A stretch of 64,000 nucleotides of DNA from Meandrina meandrites (GCA_963693305.1 OY855911.1:29598439-29662438), one strand, 5' to 3'; numbered from the stretch's first letter, positions 33,676 to 45,230 are shown. The notes: generated from the sequence alone by a model not told the origin. Program-made: numbers and translations.

Positions 33676-34247
33676 TCATGAAGATTTGTAGTTTGTTACT
33701 GTTCTCCATACTTTGGAGGCAAAACCACGTGCTTTGTCCTTTCTTTCCAATTGTACTTTGTATCTTAAGTTTCCTTGCTCGTCAGAAATAACACACAGTT
33801 CGCCATTAGGCATCGATTCATAGTCACGTTTTAAACTGTTTGTAATGTACAGAGGTATTTTAAAATTTGGAGAAATATATTGTAGATCGCCTTTTTCGAA
33901 AGATACCTTCCCATAACGGACACGAGTTTCCAACATAACGGTTTCATTTTCAGCAATTCCTAGTTCCCCCTCCTTTGACGAATCTTTTGACTTTGGTTCA
34001 ACGGTGACGCGCGGTTCGCCATTAATGTCTTTTACGATTTCCAATCCAGCCTCAGGGATGTTGTAATGCGCATTCCATAGACTTTCTCTGTTCTGATCCG
34101 GGACTTTAAAAGTAGGATACAATATTTCAAGGTCTCCTGGATGATAAGATATATAGCCATTGCGAAGTTTACTCTTCAGCATAACAGGTTCCCTGTGAGG
34201 CGTAATATATCCAATGTAAGAAGTTGTAGTAGCAGGGGCAATTGCAA
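33676..34247 (-). CDS. C-terminal exon with two tandem modules
   Basis: An open 189-residue exon ends with a stop (WRTVTNYKSS). It contains two modules of about 70 residues. Module 1: EPVMLKSKLRNGYISYHPGD, then PTFKVPDQ, AHYNIPEAGLEIV and NGEPRVTV. Module 2: ETVMLETRVRYGKVSFEKGD, then PNFKIPLYI, SLKRDYESMPNGELCV and EQGNLRYKV. A polar linker (SKDSSKEGELGIAEN) separates them. The acceptor is either CACAG at 34250-34248 or an upstream TTAACAG (exon start 34263), both in frame. The same module ends gene B and is found broken at 7449-7893. I do not recognise a named domain; the alternating pattern suggests beta structure and perhaps ligand or partner binding. Confidence 0.65.
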
Positions 34248-34360
34248 CTGTGTCTTGTGGCTGCTGTTAAGGCTGCTCATTCCACCCACCCCTCGTTTCC
34301 CATTGTGACGGATTTCTCATTTGATATCCTTGTGGCATGTAGAAAAGCGTGGTCGATTTT

Positions 34361-34575
34361 TCAAAACCTTCTGAAACACCAGTCGTGCGGTTCGGCTGAT
34401 AGACTTATTAACTCCACCAAAACATCTGCATCAAAAGCCAGTTTTCCATGATTCAACCACGCAGTAAAGCCCTTTCCTCTTTTCGTAATGATGTGGTCGA
34501 TGGTTTCATGGACAACAGTTTGATCGTTTGGTGGTAAAAAGACGTCATCACAGATCAAGATGATGACTTTTGCAG
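34361..34575 (-). CDS. Alpha/beta-domain exon, AKVIILICDD type
   Basis: Acceptor TCTCACAG gives phase 1 in. The exon reads AKVIILICDDVFLPPNDQ, a helix (VHETIDHIITKRGKG), FTAWLNHGKL and DADVLVELISLS, and the frame stops at 34361. It parallels gene C exon 2 (GKVIVVIGGDD) and, more loosely, gene B exon 3 (ITIITVITFDD...NWVDGNKD). The first base required by its phase (G, to make Ala) is exactly what the exon at 63817 leaves. A joining intron would then span 29 kb and the apolipoprotein-L-like exons, so the true upstream partner is unresolved. The donor is not clear; it lies 98-113 bp before the module exon. Confidence 0.5.
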
Positions 34576-36073
34576 CTGTGAGAGCAAAAGTTACAAAGTA
34601 ATTTTTGTATCATCGTTTCTTGTTTAGTATGAATTTTCTAGGGTCAAAGATAATAAGAAAATTGCTGAAGCCTACTTAACGACTTTAAATCTACGTATGC
34701 TCAAAACTATGCAGAAAACCTTCACAACGTCCTATCATGATCAAGCACCACTACATTATTCTTACAAATTTTCGCGCATAATTAATTTCGCGAAAATTTG
34801 GGCTGTTAGTGTATTTCCAAAAAAAAGTGTACAGAAGTATTTTAACAAAAGCCATTTTGCCATTGCGTTAATTAATCTCCCAAACCTTGAGCTGATCGAG
34901 GGCCACGTTTTACATGTATATTACGTAAACTGAGTAAGAGTGTAGTCGAAAGCAAGACAAGAGAGAAGAGATTATATTCAAGAACAGAAAGCGATTATTT
35001 TAATTGCCAGAAAGCCAGTGATTCGCATGCATTCTTTCTTCTATAATAATATGTGCGCGCGTACGGTGTTTACGCACGATCAAATTTGGCGAAGTATCAG
35101 AAATCGAACGAGTGAGCGAAGCGAACAAGTGAGATTTCTGATTAAAGCCAACGAGTGCGTAAGCACAGTACAAAGCACTTTCTATGTAGAATTGTGTTTA
35201 TTACATTGAACAACCTCTCTTAATGAACAATTCAGTCGAGGATACTCCAACAGTTTAAGCAAGTTATTTTTGTAAACAGCGATGGCACGTCCACTAGCTT
35301 TACTTTTACCTCCACGACCTCCTTTTTCAGTTCTTTTTATTTTGCTTGTTCTGGTCAGCTCAAGCTATCTCACTGAGAGGATAACCTGCGAGATACTTGT
35401 CCAGTTCTTCTGAAGCTATTGTGCACTTTCGCTCTTACTTTTTCTTCCTTGTCAAATATTCATTCAACAGTTTCACGTCCCGCTTTGTTTTTTCTTGTGT
35501 GTTCCTGTTCTCCAGACTTTCGACGTATTCTTTTGCAGAAGAACGGGGGGCTTTTCACTTGTGCTTTTCTTAGGAAGCTTCAAGGTTTCAAGGTTAACGT
35601 TGCGATAACAATTGTAAAAAGTCTTAGCTTTTTAGCTACGCCAAGAGATGGCTTGTGTGTAAACGCCGCGAATCAGCCTTGAATGAAAAACTTCAACTTG
35701 ATACAACTCAAACGTCAAAATACTACCTTGTTCCAGGCTCTTGGAACAGGCTTTCAAAATACATGATACGCGGCTTCTGATTGGACGTATCATGTTATCA
35801 AGTTAAAAAAAAAGCGATGCGCGCCATTTGATTGGTTTACATCGGTTTGGGAAAAAAAGCTTTTTAGTGGGCTAATCTCAGCACGAATAAAATAAGGCTT
35901 TTTATTATATGGCTGAATCCGCGAGCGGGCAAGATGAAGCGAACCCTGTGTTCTGATTGGCTATCGGAGCGGGCAAGATGGACCTATCTTGCCCGCTCAG
36001 GATTTCCCGCTTCGTTCCCGCGAGAAAAAGTTCTCTTTTTGGCCATACAATAAATCCTTTATTGACCAAGTTT
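34576..36073. other. Stretch with a short MITE trace, no gene
   Basis: A fragment related to the 3709 MITE (ATTTTCGCGCATAATTAATT near 34768) is visible. GAGCGGGCAAGATG occurs twice near 35925-35980 with its complement CTTGCCCGCTC. No convincing coding exon. Confidence 0.4.
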
Positions 36074-36086
36074 GTTCGGTCAAGAT
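36074..36086. repeat. LINE target-site duplication, 3' side
   Basis: GTTCGGTCAAGAT, identical to 41609-41621 at the other end of the LINE. Confidence 0.95.
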
Positions 36087-36326
36087 TTTTTTTTTTTTTT
36101 TTTTTTTTGTATTTTATTTCTTTTTTCCTTTACAGGTATAGATCAAGAACATACAGAAAAAATTACAAAATTTACAACATTTACCTTACTTACAAGCTAC
36201 ACAGAAAGAAAAAGAACTACACTACACTACACTACACTACACTATACAAGGATTACGTATTCAACTTAAACTTAAAATTAAAGAGTGACTTCGGGAATCT
36301 TAGAAAAAACGAGGATGAGATAACAG

Positions 36327-39300
36327 CTACTGTTGTATTAATGGGAGTAAAGGTTTCCATTTTTTGTCATGGAAATGGATTTTGTTGTTTTTTTTCGCGA
36401 TAAAACGTTCGGTTTGAAACGTCTTTTTAAATTTATCAACTAGCAGTCTTATACATAAGGAGCCCTTATTTAACTTGCAACGATAAATGAAATATTTACT
36501 TTCAAGAAGGATGTAGTTGACTAGATTGCTTATATTATCGGTATCTAAAATCCCAAAAAGAACATCCTTAATATAAAAGCTAGCAGTTATATTTAAAGAA
36601 TTAAGTAACACCTTTAAATCATCCCAAAACATACACACTTTCGGACAATGGAAAAAGAGATGTTCTATGGTCTCCAACTCCTCTTCACAAAAATCGCATA
36701 AGGGAGAATCTACTTTTTTAAACTTAAACAACATATTGTTTGTGTATAAGATCCTATTTAATATTTTATATTGGAATTCTCTTAATTTAGTATCCAATGT
36801 TGTTTTGAAGGGTAGTAGATATATCTTTTCCCAGTCTAACTGGGATGCGTGCGTGCTGAAAGCTTCGTTATATTTCTTTTGCGCTGTTGGTATGCTGGAT
36901 ATCTTGGAAACAAACCTGTCATATAATGACTTCGATTTAAGATTTTGCAAATTGACTTTTTTCCCTTGAATATGTAGATTAAAATCAGTTTGAATTAGAT
37001 CATAAGTTTCTGAGGAGATAGAGTTTTTATTTAGTTTTAATATTTTGCGCCATTTTTCTGGAAAAGCACTGAAGAGACTGAAAAGTAGAAAATGTTCAAC
37101 TGGCGAGAGAGTTGAATATAATGGTTCCTTGTTCGACTTGAACTCTCCCCGTATGTCGTAGAGGTCTCCAATTCTTACGATTCCAAGATCAATTAGCCTA
37201 CTGTTATAAATTGACTTGGATTCAATGCAAATGAACTGGTTGTTCCATATGACTTGATTTGCTATTTCTGAGGATGAGGAGGGGTTGTCCTCGTTTAAAA
37301 CGGTCCATGTCGCAATGCATTCTTTATAAAATTCTGGAAGAGTTATCGGTAGTTTAGTGTAATTAAAATTACAATGAAACAAGAATTTCCCCCCTACTTT
37401 TTTAAGATAAAAATCCAGAAAAAACTTCCAGCTAGCGGGATCAGTGGAAAGATATCTTTTGATACAAATCATTCTTTGGGCAGAAATCATTGACTCAATG
37501 TTGGGCATTTTCAAGCCTCCTTTGTCAATTGGGTTAATAAATGCTGTGCGCTTTATTTTATCTTTTCCCTTCCAAACAAAAGAATATAATAAGCTATTTA
37601 TTTTTTTGATAAACTCTTTTTTGTTTGAAATGAGAACAACCCTGTATAAGATCTTTGGTATGGCGAAAGATTTTATCACTTGGATTTTTCCAAGTAGTGT
37701 AAGTCCTCTCCAGCTCCAGCCCTTCAACAATCCTCTCAGAGATTTCTCGATTGATTCAAAGTTTAGCTTATAAAACAGTGAGTGATTAAAGGTAAAGTTA
37801 ACCCCTAAAATTTTTATGACCTTACTTATTTCATTTACGCCTAGATCTAAGCTGCTTACTTCCATATTTCCTAGTAGAAGAATTTCCGTTTTGTCGCGAT
37901 TAAGCTTCAATCCGGAATATGTACTAAACAGATCGATAATACCAAAAAGATTGCGATGCGAGAGTTTGTCCCTAACAAATGATGTCATATCATCAGCGAA
38001 TATAACTAATTTGATTTCAGAACCATCCACTGCAATACCCTTGATTTGTTCGTTGTTACGTATGGATAATGCCAATAATTCAAGAACTATTATGAAAAGA
38101 GAAGGTGAAAGTGGGTCACCCTGGCGAACACCCCGTTTAAGATTAAAAGAGGGAGTGGAAAAACCATTATTGGTAACACAACTTGATATATTCTTATAAA
38201 ACGTTTTGATCCACCTCAAGAAGGATTCTCCGAAGCCAAAGAATTCTAGTGATTTGTGAAGGAAGTTCCAATTTAAAGAATCGAAGGCTTTCTCAAAATC
38301 AATTGCAGTCATAATACCTTGGTAGTCTCGCATTTTTGTAAATTCCATAACGTCACTTATCGTACGAGTTGCATCAAAAATGGTTCGTCCTTTCACAAAC
38401 GCATTCTGATCATAATGAATAATATGTGGTAAGATGTTCTCTAGCCTTTTAGCGATAGCTTTTGAGCCGATTTTAACATCAACATTTACGAGAGAAATGG
38501 GTCTCCAGTTTTTTATCAATCTTCTGTCCTTGTCTTTTTTCTCAATTAAGGTTATTACGGCTTGCTTTTGCGAATTTGATAATTCTCCATGAAAATACGC
38601 GTAATTTAACGAGTCCACTAGAAGCGTCCCGATTTCAGACCAGAAGAACTTGTAAAATTCCATAGTGAGCCCATCGTTTCCAGGAGTTTTATTATTACTA
38701 AAGGTAGACAGCACCTTGAAACATTCGGAATATGTCAATTGGCCCTCACACGCTTCACGCATTGAGTCAGTTAACTTAGGAGATGACGGGGTATCCTCCA
38801 GAAAGGGACAAGTTGAATAGTCAGTTTGTAATCCCAACTTTTCGTCATAAAGTTCTGAATAAAAACTGTGAATTTCATTCATAATAGTGTCCGGAGCAGT
38901 AGTCTCTTCTCCATTTGTTTGAATAAGCTTTCGTATGCAGCTTTTTTTCTTATTTCTGTTTTCTAGATTTAGGAAATACTTGCTGTTTCTTTCCCCTTGT
39001 TCAAACCATGTGGCACGAGAACGGATAATTGAGCCTCTTACAATGTAATCATACTCTTTTTCATACTCTGTCTTAGCCGATTCGAGGTTGGCAAGATTTT
39101 CATGTGTCGGTGATTCTGCTATTTTTTCCTCACATACTTTGAGCCTGTTCTCAATTGTTTGCATTCGATTTCTCCTTTCCTTAGCTTTCAGTTTGCTATA
39201 CGATATGCTTTCTTCGCGAATTTTGTATTTCATCCAGTCCCATTTAATTCTTAAATCATCGCAGAAATTTATTTCGTCTAGCCACTTAGGAAAGTTTACG

Positions 39301-40136
39301 CGTAAACGCTCAACGAAAAGAGCGTCATCCAAGAGACTGTTATTAAACTTCCAAAAAGATGGGCCTCGCCGCTGATCCTCCAGACTGTCAATTTCTAAAA
39401 TTATTGCATGGTGATCCGTTCTTATAGCTGTCACTATGTCGACTTTGGATACATCATCTTGTAACAAATCGCTAATGAGCCAATAATCAAGGCGTCTTTG
39501 AATAATTGGGCTTTTTTGTCTCCAAGAAAATTTCTTACTATTGGGATTACGGATTCTCCAGATGTCGACTAAATCATAATTCATCATAATGTTCTCCACA
39601 CACTTAACTGAGTCTTTTAACACAGGGTTTCCACCCGAACAATCTAGGTTTGGATTCATAGTTACGTTTAAATCCCCTCCTAATATAATTTTGTAGTCAG
39701 AGTCTTTGTATCCCTCATCGCATATAAGCTCAGACAATGTTTGGAAGAACAATGATTGTTTAGTGGTGGTATTGGGAGCGTAAATATTCACCAGAAGGAA
39801 TGAGACATCTTGAATTGTTGTCTCTAGAATAAGGTACCTCCCTTCCTCGTCCGCTCGAATTGATTTCAATTTGAAGTCAAGTGATTTACGTATAAGGATG
39901 GCGACCCCACGACTATGGTTAGAGCCATGAGCGAAGTAAACGTCTCCGGACCACTGCTTTTTCCATTGACTTTCAATCTCTTTAGTGCTGTAAGTTTCTT
40001 GTAGAAAGCAGATGTCTGAATTTTGCTTAGTAAGCCAGTTGAAAATGGACTTACGTTTCTCAAACGCACGGATCCCCCGAACGTTCAGCGAGAGAGTTTT
40101 AAACTTTAGGTTGTTAGAATCCATTGAAATTTGCAT
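36327..40136 (-). CDS. LINE ORF2: endonuclease and reverse transcriptase
   Basis: A 1269-residue protein that nicks target DNA and copies the element RNA there. The N-terminal apurinic-type endonuclease (about residues 10-245) shows LSLNVRGI, CFLQETYS, VNIYAPN, KIILGGDLNV and TDHHAIILEI, covering the catalytic Asn, Glu, Tyr, Asp/Asn and Asp-His positions. The reverse transcriptase (about 450-780) shows NWRPISLVNVDVKI, MTAIDFEKAFDSLNWNFLHK, KRGVRQGDPLSPSLFI and LVIFADDMTSF with the catalytic ADD. A zinc-knuckle CDFCEEELETIEHLFFHC is near residue 1165. All core residues are present. The ATG at 40136 was chosen; a second Met follows four codons later. Confidence 0.95.
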   Translation of the reverse strand: MQISMDSNNLKFKTLSLNVRGIRAFEKRKSIFNWLTKQNSDICFLQETYSTKEIESQWKKQWSGDVYFAHGSNHSRGVAILIRKSLDFKLKSIRADEEGRYLILETTIQDVSFLLVNIYAPNTTTKQSLFFQTLSELICDEGYKDSDYKIILGGDLNVTMNPNLDCSGGNPVLKDSVKCVENIMMNYDLVDIWRIRNPNSKKFSWRQKSPIIQRRLDYWLISDLLQDDVSKVDIVTAIRTDHHAIILEIDSLEDQRRGPSFWKFNNSLLDDALFVERLRVNFPKWLDEINFCDDLRIKWDWMKYKIREESISYSKLKAKERRNRMQTIENRLKVCEEKIAESPTHENLANLESAKTEYEKEYDYIVRGSIIRSRATWFEQGERNSKYFLNLENRNKKKSCIRKLIQTNGEETTAPDTIMNEIHSFYSELYDEKLGLQTDYSTCPFLEDTPSSPKLTDSMREACEGQLTYSECFKVLSTFSNNKTPGNDGLTMEFYKFFWSEIGTLLVDSLNYAYFHGELSNSQKQAVITLIEKKDKDRRLIKNWRPISLVNVDVKIGSKAIAKRLENILPHIIHYDQNAFVKGRTIFDATRTISDVMEFTKMRDYQGIMTAIDFEKAFDSLNWNFLHKSLEFFGFGESFLRWIKTFYKNISSCVTNNGFSTPSFNLKRGVRQGDPLSPSLFIIVLELLALSIRNNEQIKGIAVDGSEIKLVIFADDMTSFVRDKLSHRNLFGIIDLFSTYSGLKLNRDKTEILLLGNMEVSSLDLGVNEISKVIKILGVNFTFNHSLFYKLNFESIEKSLRGLLKGWSWRGLTLLGKIQVIKSFAIPKILYRVVLISNKKEFIKKINSLLYSFVWKGKDKIKRTAFINPIDKGGLKMPNIESMISAQRMICIKRYLSTDPASWKFFLDFYLKKVGGKFLFHCNFNYTKLPITLPEFYKECIATWTVLNEDNPSSSSEIANQVIWNNQFICIESKSIYNSRLIDLGIVRIGDLYDIRGEFKSNKEPLYSTLSPVEHFLLFSLFSAFPEKWRKILKLNKNSISSETYDLIQTDFNLHIQGKKVNLQNLKSKSLYDRFVSKISSIPTAQKKYNEAFSTHASQLDWEKIYLLPFKTTLDTKLREFQYKILNRILYTNNMLFKFKKVDSPLCDFCEEELETIEHLFFHCPKVCMFWDDLKVLLNSLNITASFYIKDVLFGILDTDNISNLVNYILLESKYFIYRCKLNKGSLCIRLLVDKFKKTFQTERFIAKKNNKIHFHDKKWKPLLPLIQQ

Positions 40137-40583
40137 ACATTTTGTAGAAAAAGGTCAAAACAGTAGCTGTTATTCCCAGAAGGGTCACTGTTACCAGAAC
40201 AATTAACGCATTCCCGATTTTGTTAATTGCATAGTGAATAAACATAGAATAACATACATAACATAACAAAGGAAACGAGATGAAAAACGTAGCCAGTGTG
40301 AATAATCAAACTGTTAAAGCTACGCTTGGACGAGATCAAGTGTTAGACTTTTGTTTAACTCGAAATTCAAAAAAGAACTTAGGAATATGCTAATCGATAA
40401 CTCCTAATAGAGACGAAAAAAAATAAAAGGTGAACTACTTCCTGCGAACTCTATAAATAAAGAACCTGGAACTTTTTTTTTAAGCTTGAAACTTAGTAAA
40501 TGTTTACTGATCAGCTCGTGGGCTTAGTGTCGAGAGGTCAGCCTCACCTAAGATAGTTAAAGGAAAAAGTATTATGGTTATCA

Positions 40584-41513
40584 CTATTTTACCTCCACGC
40601 CGTCAATAAAGAGTTTGTAAGGTTCTATTCTGCTAAAGGCTGCTCGTTTGCCATCTTTTCTTGCTTGCACCATCTTAGGAATAAGCCTCTTCCTCATATC
40701 AATCACCTGCTTAGGTAGATCTGGGCCAATACCGAAATTCGACTCGCTATTGATGTTGCGTCGGCAAGAAAAGAGGTTTTCTCGGTCTTTGAAGCGAAGA
40801 CAGCGTGCTATGATGGCCCTGGGTTTTCCTGTGTTTCGATCCCTTTTACCGACGCGGTGAACCCTTTGGAACTCAATATCTTGGGCGTTTTCCACATTTA
40901 ACTCGTTCTCCAAAAAGGCTTTCAAAACGGCTTCAGTGTTCTCTTCCTCGTAGGTTTCTGGAATACCATAGAAGCGAAGATTTTCGCGGCGGCTGTACAC
41001 TTCGTAATTTAAGAGTTGGAGGCGTAAGTCTTCCATCTTCTTTCGTGACTTCTCTTCGTCATCTCGGAGTTTTTTCTTACTGGCTTCCGCTTCGTCATTC
41101 AGGAATTTTACGCTTGTCTGAAGCGTATTTGTTTCGTCGACTGTTTTCCGTACGTCTTCCTTCAAGCGGTAATATTCACTTTGAAGGTCTGAGACCGTTT
41201 GATTTATTCGATCCATCGAGTCTTGTAATGTATTTATTTGTGCGCCGATGTTTTCCAGTTGACTTAGCTTTGATATTATTAGGTCCACTTTGGAAGCAAA
41301 ATCCTGTGCCATATCGTGGGCTGACAGAGCTACGTCTTCGGAATCGGTCTTCGTCTTTGGCGGCGGTTCAATGGCGGGTGTAGCGTTCGCTTGGTGTTCT
41401 TTCACACACTCTTTCAACCGCTTGGTTTCGGGGGAAATAGACTCGCTGGTCGGTGAAGTGCTTCCTCTCGTTTTCCGTTTAAAGAAGGATGTAATCGGCG
41501 ACGAAACTTCCAT
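40584..41513 (-). CDS. LINE ORF1: coiled-coil RNA-binding protein
   Basis: A 309-residue protein starting MEVSSPITSFFKRKTRGS. A basic, Ser/Pro-rich N-terminus is followed by a heptad-rich coiled coil (about residues 65-170: LENIGAQINTLQDSMDRI, VSDLQSEYYRLKEDVRKT). Then comes an L1-ORF1-type RNA-recognition fold (RRENLRFYGIPETYEEEN, IEFQRVHRVGKRD, KPRAIIARCLRFKDRENLF) and a short C-terminal domain. In L1-type elements this protein trimerises and coats the RNA. It lies 447 bp upstream of ORF2 on the same strand. Confidence 0.9.
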   Translation of the reverse strand: MEVSSPITSFFKRKTRGSTSPTSESISPETKRLKECVKEHQANATPAIEPPPKTKTDSEDVALSAHDMAQDFASKVDLIISKLSQLENIGAQINTLQDSMDRINQTVSDLQSEYYRLKEDVRKTVDETNTLQTSVKFLNDEAEASKKKLRDDEEKSRKKMEDLRLQLLNYEVYSRRENLRFYGIPETYEEENTEAVLKAFLENELNVENAQDIEFQRVHRVGKRDRNTGKPRAIIARCLRFKDRENLFSCRRNINSESNFGIGPDLPKQVIDMRKRLIPKMVQARKDGKRAAFSRIEPYKLFIDGVEVK

Positions 41514-41608
41514 AAAAAGTATCAAAACGCATGGAAGAGTTTAAAACAAGTTACGGAGCTATCAAACTCGCGTCCTTACTCAGTCATGCTCAGTCCCAGT
41601 CCTCCCCA

Positions 41609-41621
41609 GTTCGGTCAAGAT
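41609..41621. repeat. LINE target-site duplication, 5' side
   Basis: GTTCGGTCAAGAT, identical to 36074-36086. Confidence 0.95.
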
Positions 41622-41970
41622 GGCTTTGGTTTTGTTCCAAAAATAAATTTCTTTTAGCTGTCCCTTCTTTAAACCTCTTAAAATCCGCAAGACAATGATG
41701 CATAACGCTCTAGACACATACAGCTATTTCGAGAAACGTTGTCGGAAAAAAGCACAAAACTGCACAAGCCAATCCCTAAAGGTAGTATGGGTAGACGTAT
41801 TGAGCTACTGCACGTGTTTAATACTAACGAGATATAACAACAAAATAAGCGCGAATTTCAGGTTTTCTTTCTTTCCAGACATGTAGAAACAAGGTACGTT
41901 TAGACCCTCTGAAGTTTAGAAGAATTTTTCCTCACTCAAAGACATGCGACAGTAAAAGTAAAGCTAGAGA

Positions 41971-42554
41971 TATAGATCGTTTTCACGTGATGTCATCAGG
42001 TACTAAAGTCCAAAACTAAAGAGACACCACATCCACATCAGGCATAAGAGGTACTAAAATTATATCTGTTTGCAACTTTTCAGCTCAGTAGCGTCCTTCG
42101 TTTTGAAACCAGCGCACTTTGAATTTCAAAGTTATGGCGGTGCGTGACATACAGTTACGATCGTGTTTGTCAAAAAAATATGCATTTTTCTTATGACTTT
42201 TTGCTATTTGAGAAGTTAAAGTAGCAGGAAATGTGTTTATGTAAATGTCTGTTTGTCCAGTACCGATAATCAGTGGCCTAGATGACCAAAGTAAGTTCCA
42301 GATGTTTACAGTATTTTCCGGCCGCCATATTGGTGCACATCTGTGGTGCACCAATATGGCGGATCCATACTGGGCTCTGTAAATTTGTGCAAAACATTTC
42401 GACGAATATCTGAAGTTTGGGATAGTGCACAGACCTAAAACTTGGAGGAATGACTTATTTCCTTATTTCCTATAATACCCTATTTTGTTTACCTCATTCA
42501 ATGAATGGTTCTTCAATTTTTATTTTTATTGCGTGACAGTGAAAACGATCTATA
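41971..42554. mobile_element. 584-bp MITE with TATAGATCGTTTTCAC TIRs
   Basis: A 16-bp perfect inverted repeat (41971-41986 against 42539-42554) bounds it. A strong hairpin with 17-bp arms (CCGCCATATTGGTGCAC, 42322-42362) is near the middle. Its ends and body order (GTTCCAGATG, GGCCGCCAT, CATACTG, TTTGTG) match the pair at 58081 and 59893 at lower identity, so they are one family. Confidence 0.75.
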
Positions 42555-45200
42555 GGCCTCCTGAGAGGAAAAACAAATTCTCCACGTGCAAAAATACAAA
42601 GTTGTAAATTTCTTCTAGACCAATATGCAAATTCCAGTGAATACCCAGACCACCTTTCGGTCTTGTCGCGTGCACTTTGAAGTTTTTTTTTTCCGACAAC
42701 CTTTCTCGAAATAGCTGTATACGCTTTGTGTTTAGTTACCTCAATGCGTTGGGTTAGAAAGCATGGAGGGAGAGAGTTCAACACACGGGCGGGCACACGC
42801 ACTTTTTTCCACCGACGTGTTTTTTTTTTTCCTAAGGAGCTAATAAGTGCTTCCCATTTATTTAGGCTTAGCGCACGCTATTGCCTGTCACCACCGTTAC
42901 AAAAAATGTAACGCTAGAAAAACCCGTACATTATGAAATCCAGTGATACAGGGCAAACTTTGAAAACAACAATTAAAACTACAGTCTATGTGAACCCCAC
43001 TTATGAATAATGAGATACATATACAAAATCAAGTTTTGTCTAATGAGGAAATAAAAAAATGTATCGCGTGAAAATGCTCAATTTACGGCAGCATCAGATG
43101 AAAAGGACCAAGAAAGTAACTGACGTAAACAACAATTTCATGTCAATTGCTACTATTTCAAAGTGCACATAAACTGAACATTCTTCTCCTCCATTATCGT
43201 CATAATAACTTGAATTGTTTCATAATGTTTATATTACGACGCCAAATCCAGCGTTACATGAGTTGAATTTTTAGTGATCACTACGGGTAAAATAAACTTT
43301 TGGTTTACAATGCGTGGATCGTGCGGATGGTGCGAAAGGTTTGGAAAGTTTGCGTGTTCACCGTGTGAATCGTTTGAAAAGCTTCAAGAGTGTCATTTTT
43401 GGGAACGTGCGAAGAGTCTATCGTTAAGTACAGACACGCATTTTTGACCTTGCTGGATGAAAAACAGCTGTCAAAAGTGGCTGCTGATTATTTACGTTTC
43501 ATAAAGAGATTTAGGAAGCGTGTATTTAAACCTAACCTACTTATTATTATTGAAACTATTAAAAAACTCAAATTATTCGATGAAAAAAGCGCAGTTTTAT
43601 CAAAGGAACATAAGCAAAGAAGAAAAAAATAAGACAGCGGCCAACGCGAAAATGAAATCCGAGACGCTGTTGTATAGACTTTCAAATATGCAAATCTACG
43701 ACCTGCCGTTCGCCAAGATCATATTTCAACTCAAATTTGCACGAGTTAAAAGGGTATCATGAACGAAAAATAGCCAGAAATATAGATACATTTAAAGGAA
43801 AGGGTAAGTCATGTTACATTTACCTTTATATTCTCCCACTCTGCGTCGGATTATCCGGCCGGCCAGCCGCTGGCTGATCACGACAGAAGCCAACAAAATT
43901 CAAGTTCAGCTCTGCCATGTTGACAAACCCTGCAATGTTTGTGAATCAAAAATCGTCTCCGCTAATCTCTTTTTGGCATAGCAGACATTTCGTGAATTAG
44001 AAAGTACTATTCAGTGGCATTAGAATGATTTTTTTTTTTTGATTTTTGGGACTGTAAAATGCGAAGTCATAGGTAAAATCGGTACACAGTTTTATAACTT
44101 TTTTTATTCATCCGATCTGGATTGCAATAGTTCTATGAAATGACAACACGACCCTTTTTAGCTCACTAAACAAAAATTGACGAAGACCCTTTGTTTTGAC
44201 TTAAATAATTTCTTAAACAAATGACACTTACAAAACCAAGCCGGGCGTGGAAACGATAGGAACGATGGAAACGCTTGATTCGGTGACCTGCATGAAACGA
44301 AAGAAACAATGTGAACCATGCGAACGCATTTTGCTTCAGAGAAACCAAACAAACCAATTGCACCACACGTTGTGAACGTTGTAAACTGAAATAAGATTTT
44401 GTACCAGAATGTGTTCTTATGAAGTAAATGAAAATCACGCACAGTCACAACGTAATTTCCTTGTTTACTCCGCTGTTATGTGGTAAACGTAAATTGCAAA
44501 GGAATACTCTTTGATAGGACATTTAATGTAACTGATCTTTTTTAGTAATGATATACCGCGAGGCTTGCGACGAAATGAGCAAATTGCGAACAAAGTGTAA
44601 ATACTTTGAAAATTCGCGCGTGACAGGCGATAGCGTGGGATTAACCTTTATTATTTTGCTCAATATTCACGCATTGCATGCAACATGTTATTAAAACCCG
44701 TGCTTGTCAGGAGCCCGCGTTCATTTCGTAACAAGCAAAACAAATGCTTTCTAGGTTGTTTTTAAACAATTCAAAGAGGAAAATGCTCACACCACATGCT
44801 CTTGACATAGGTGTAATTATCTCATCACTCATTGCTTCACTGCGTTTCACATTTATAGAAATTTTGAAAATTTCATCGTCAAGTTAAGTTGTGCATTGGT
44901 CAGCGGAATTACAAACAAAAGTCTACGACACAAGGAGTGAGCGAAGGACCAAGCGAGTGAATTCGCGCTCGCTAACTTAACTCCTATTTTGCATTCTGCA
45001 CAATAGTCGTAAAAACGCAAAAAAGACCTTGGCCAATATGCAGCCATCTTGATCACACGTTTGGTCAATAACGCCGGCGAGAGGAACAAACGCTTGAAAG
45101 TTTTTCCACACGCTTACTATCCTATGTTTGTGCGGTCACGGCATGCCCCATATAAATATTCAAATTTTCTCACTAATCGCTATTGTAAATATTTTTAAAT
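42555..45200. other. Intergenic stretch, nothing recognised
   Basis: No ORF with domain content and no clear repeat boundary. An 80-residue Lys-rich ORF at 43390-43632 (plus) has no recognisable family and I do not call it a gene. Confidence 0.4.
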
Positions 45201-45230
45201 ATTTTACGAAGCTTAAAAGCTTCGTAAAAT
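45201..45230. repeat. Perfect 14-bp-arm palindrome
   Basis: ATTTTACGAAGCTT and its complement are separated by AA. Confidence 0.8.

Larger units (their letters stand above)
36087..41608 (-). mobile_element. Full-length L1-type LINE, both ORFs intact
   Basis: The element is 5.5 kb on the minus strand, flanked by a 13-bp duplication (GTTCGGTCAAGAT). A T-run at its left edge (poly(A) on the element strand) marks the 3' end; ORF2 and then ORF1 lie to its right. The 5' untranslated region is short (about 95 bp) and the 3' region about 240 bp with a CACTA microsatellite. Both ORFs are uninterrupted and the TSD is perfect, so this is a young, possibly mobile copy. ORF1 plus ORF2 architecture with an apurinic endonuclease and a C-terminal zinc knuckle fits the L1/Tx1 group. 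Confidence 0.95.

Noticed and set aside
35280..35460. Possible tyrosine-recombinase-like trace on the minus strand
   Set aside because: Only a short ASEELDKYLAGYP-type match and many stops; too weak to call.
37816..38199. Plus-strand ORFs inside the LINE
   Set aside because: They are antisense shadows of ORF2.
44158..44448. Two overlapping minus ORFs of 90-96 codons
   Set aside because: No domain, low-complexity Phe/Ser-rich composition, and no splice context.
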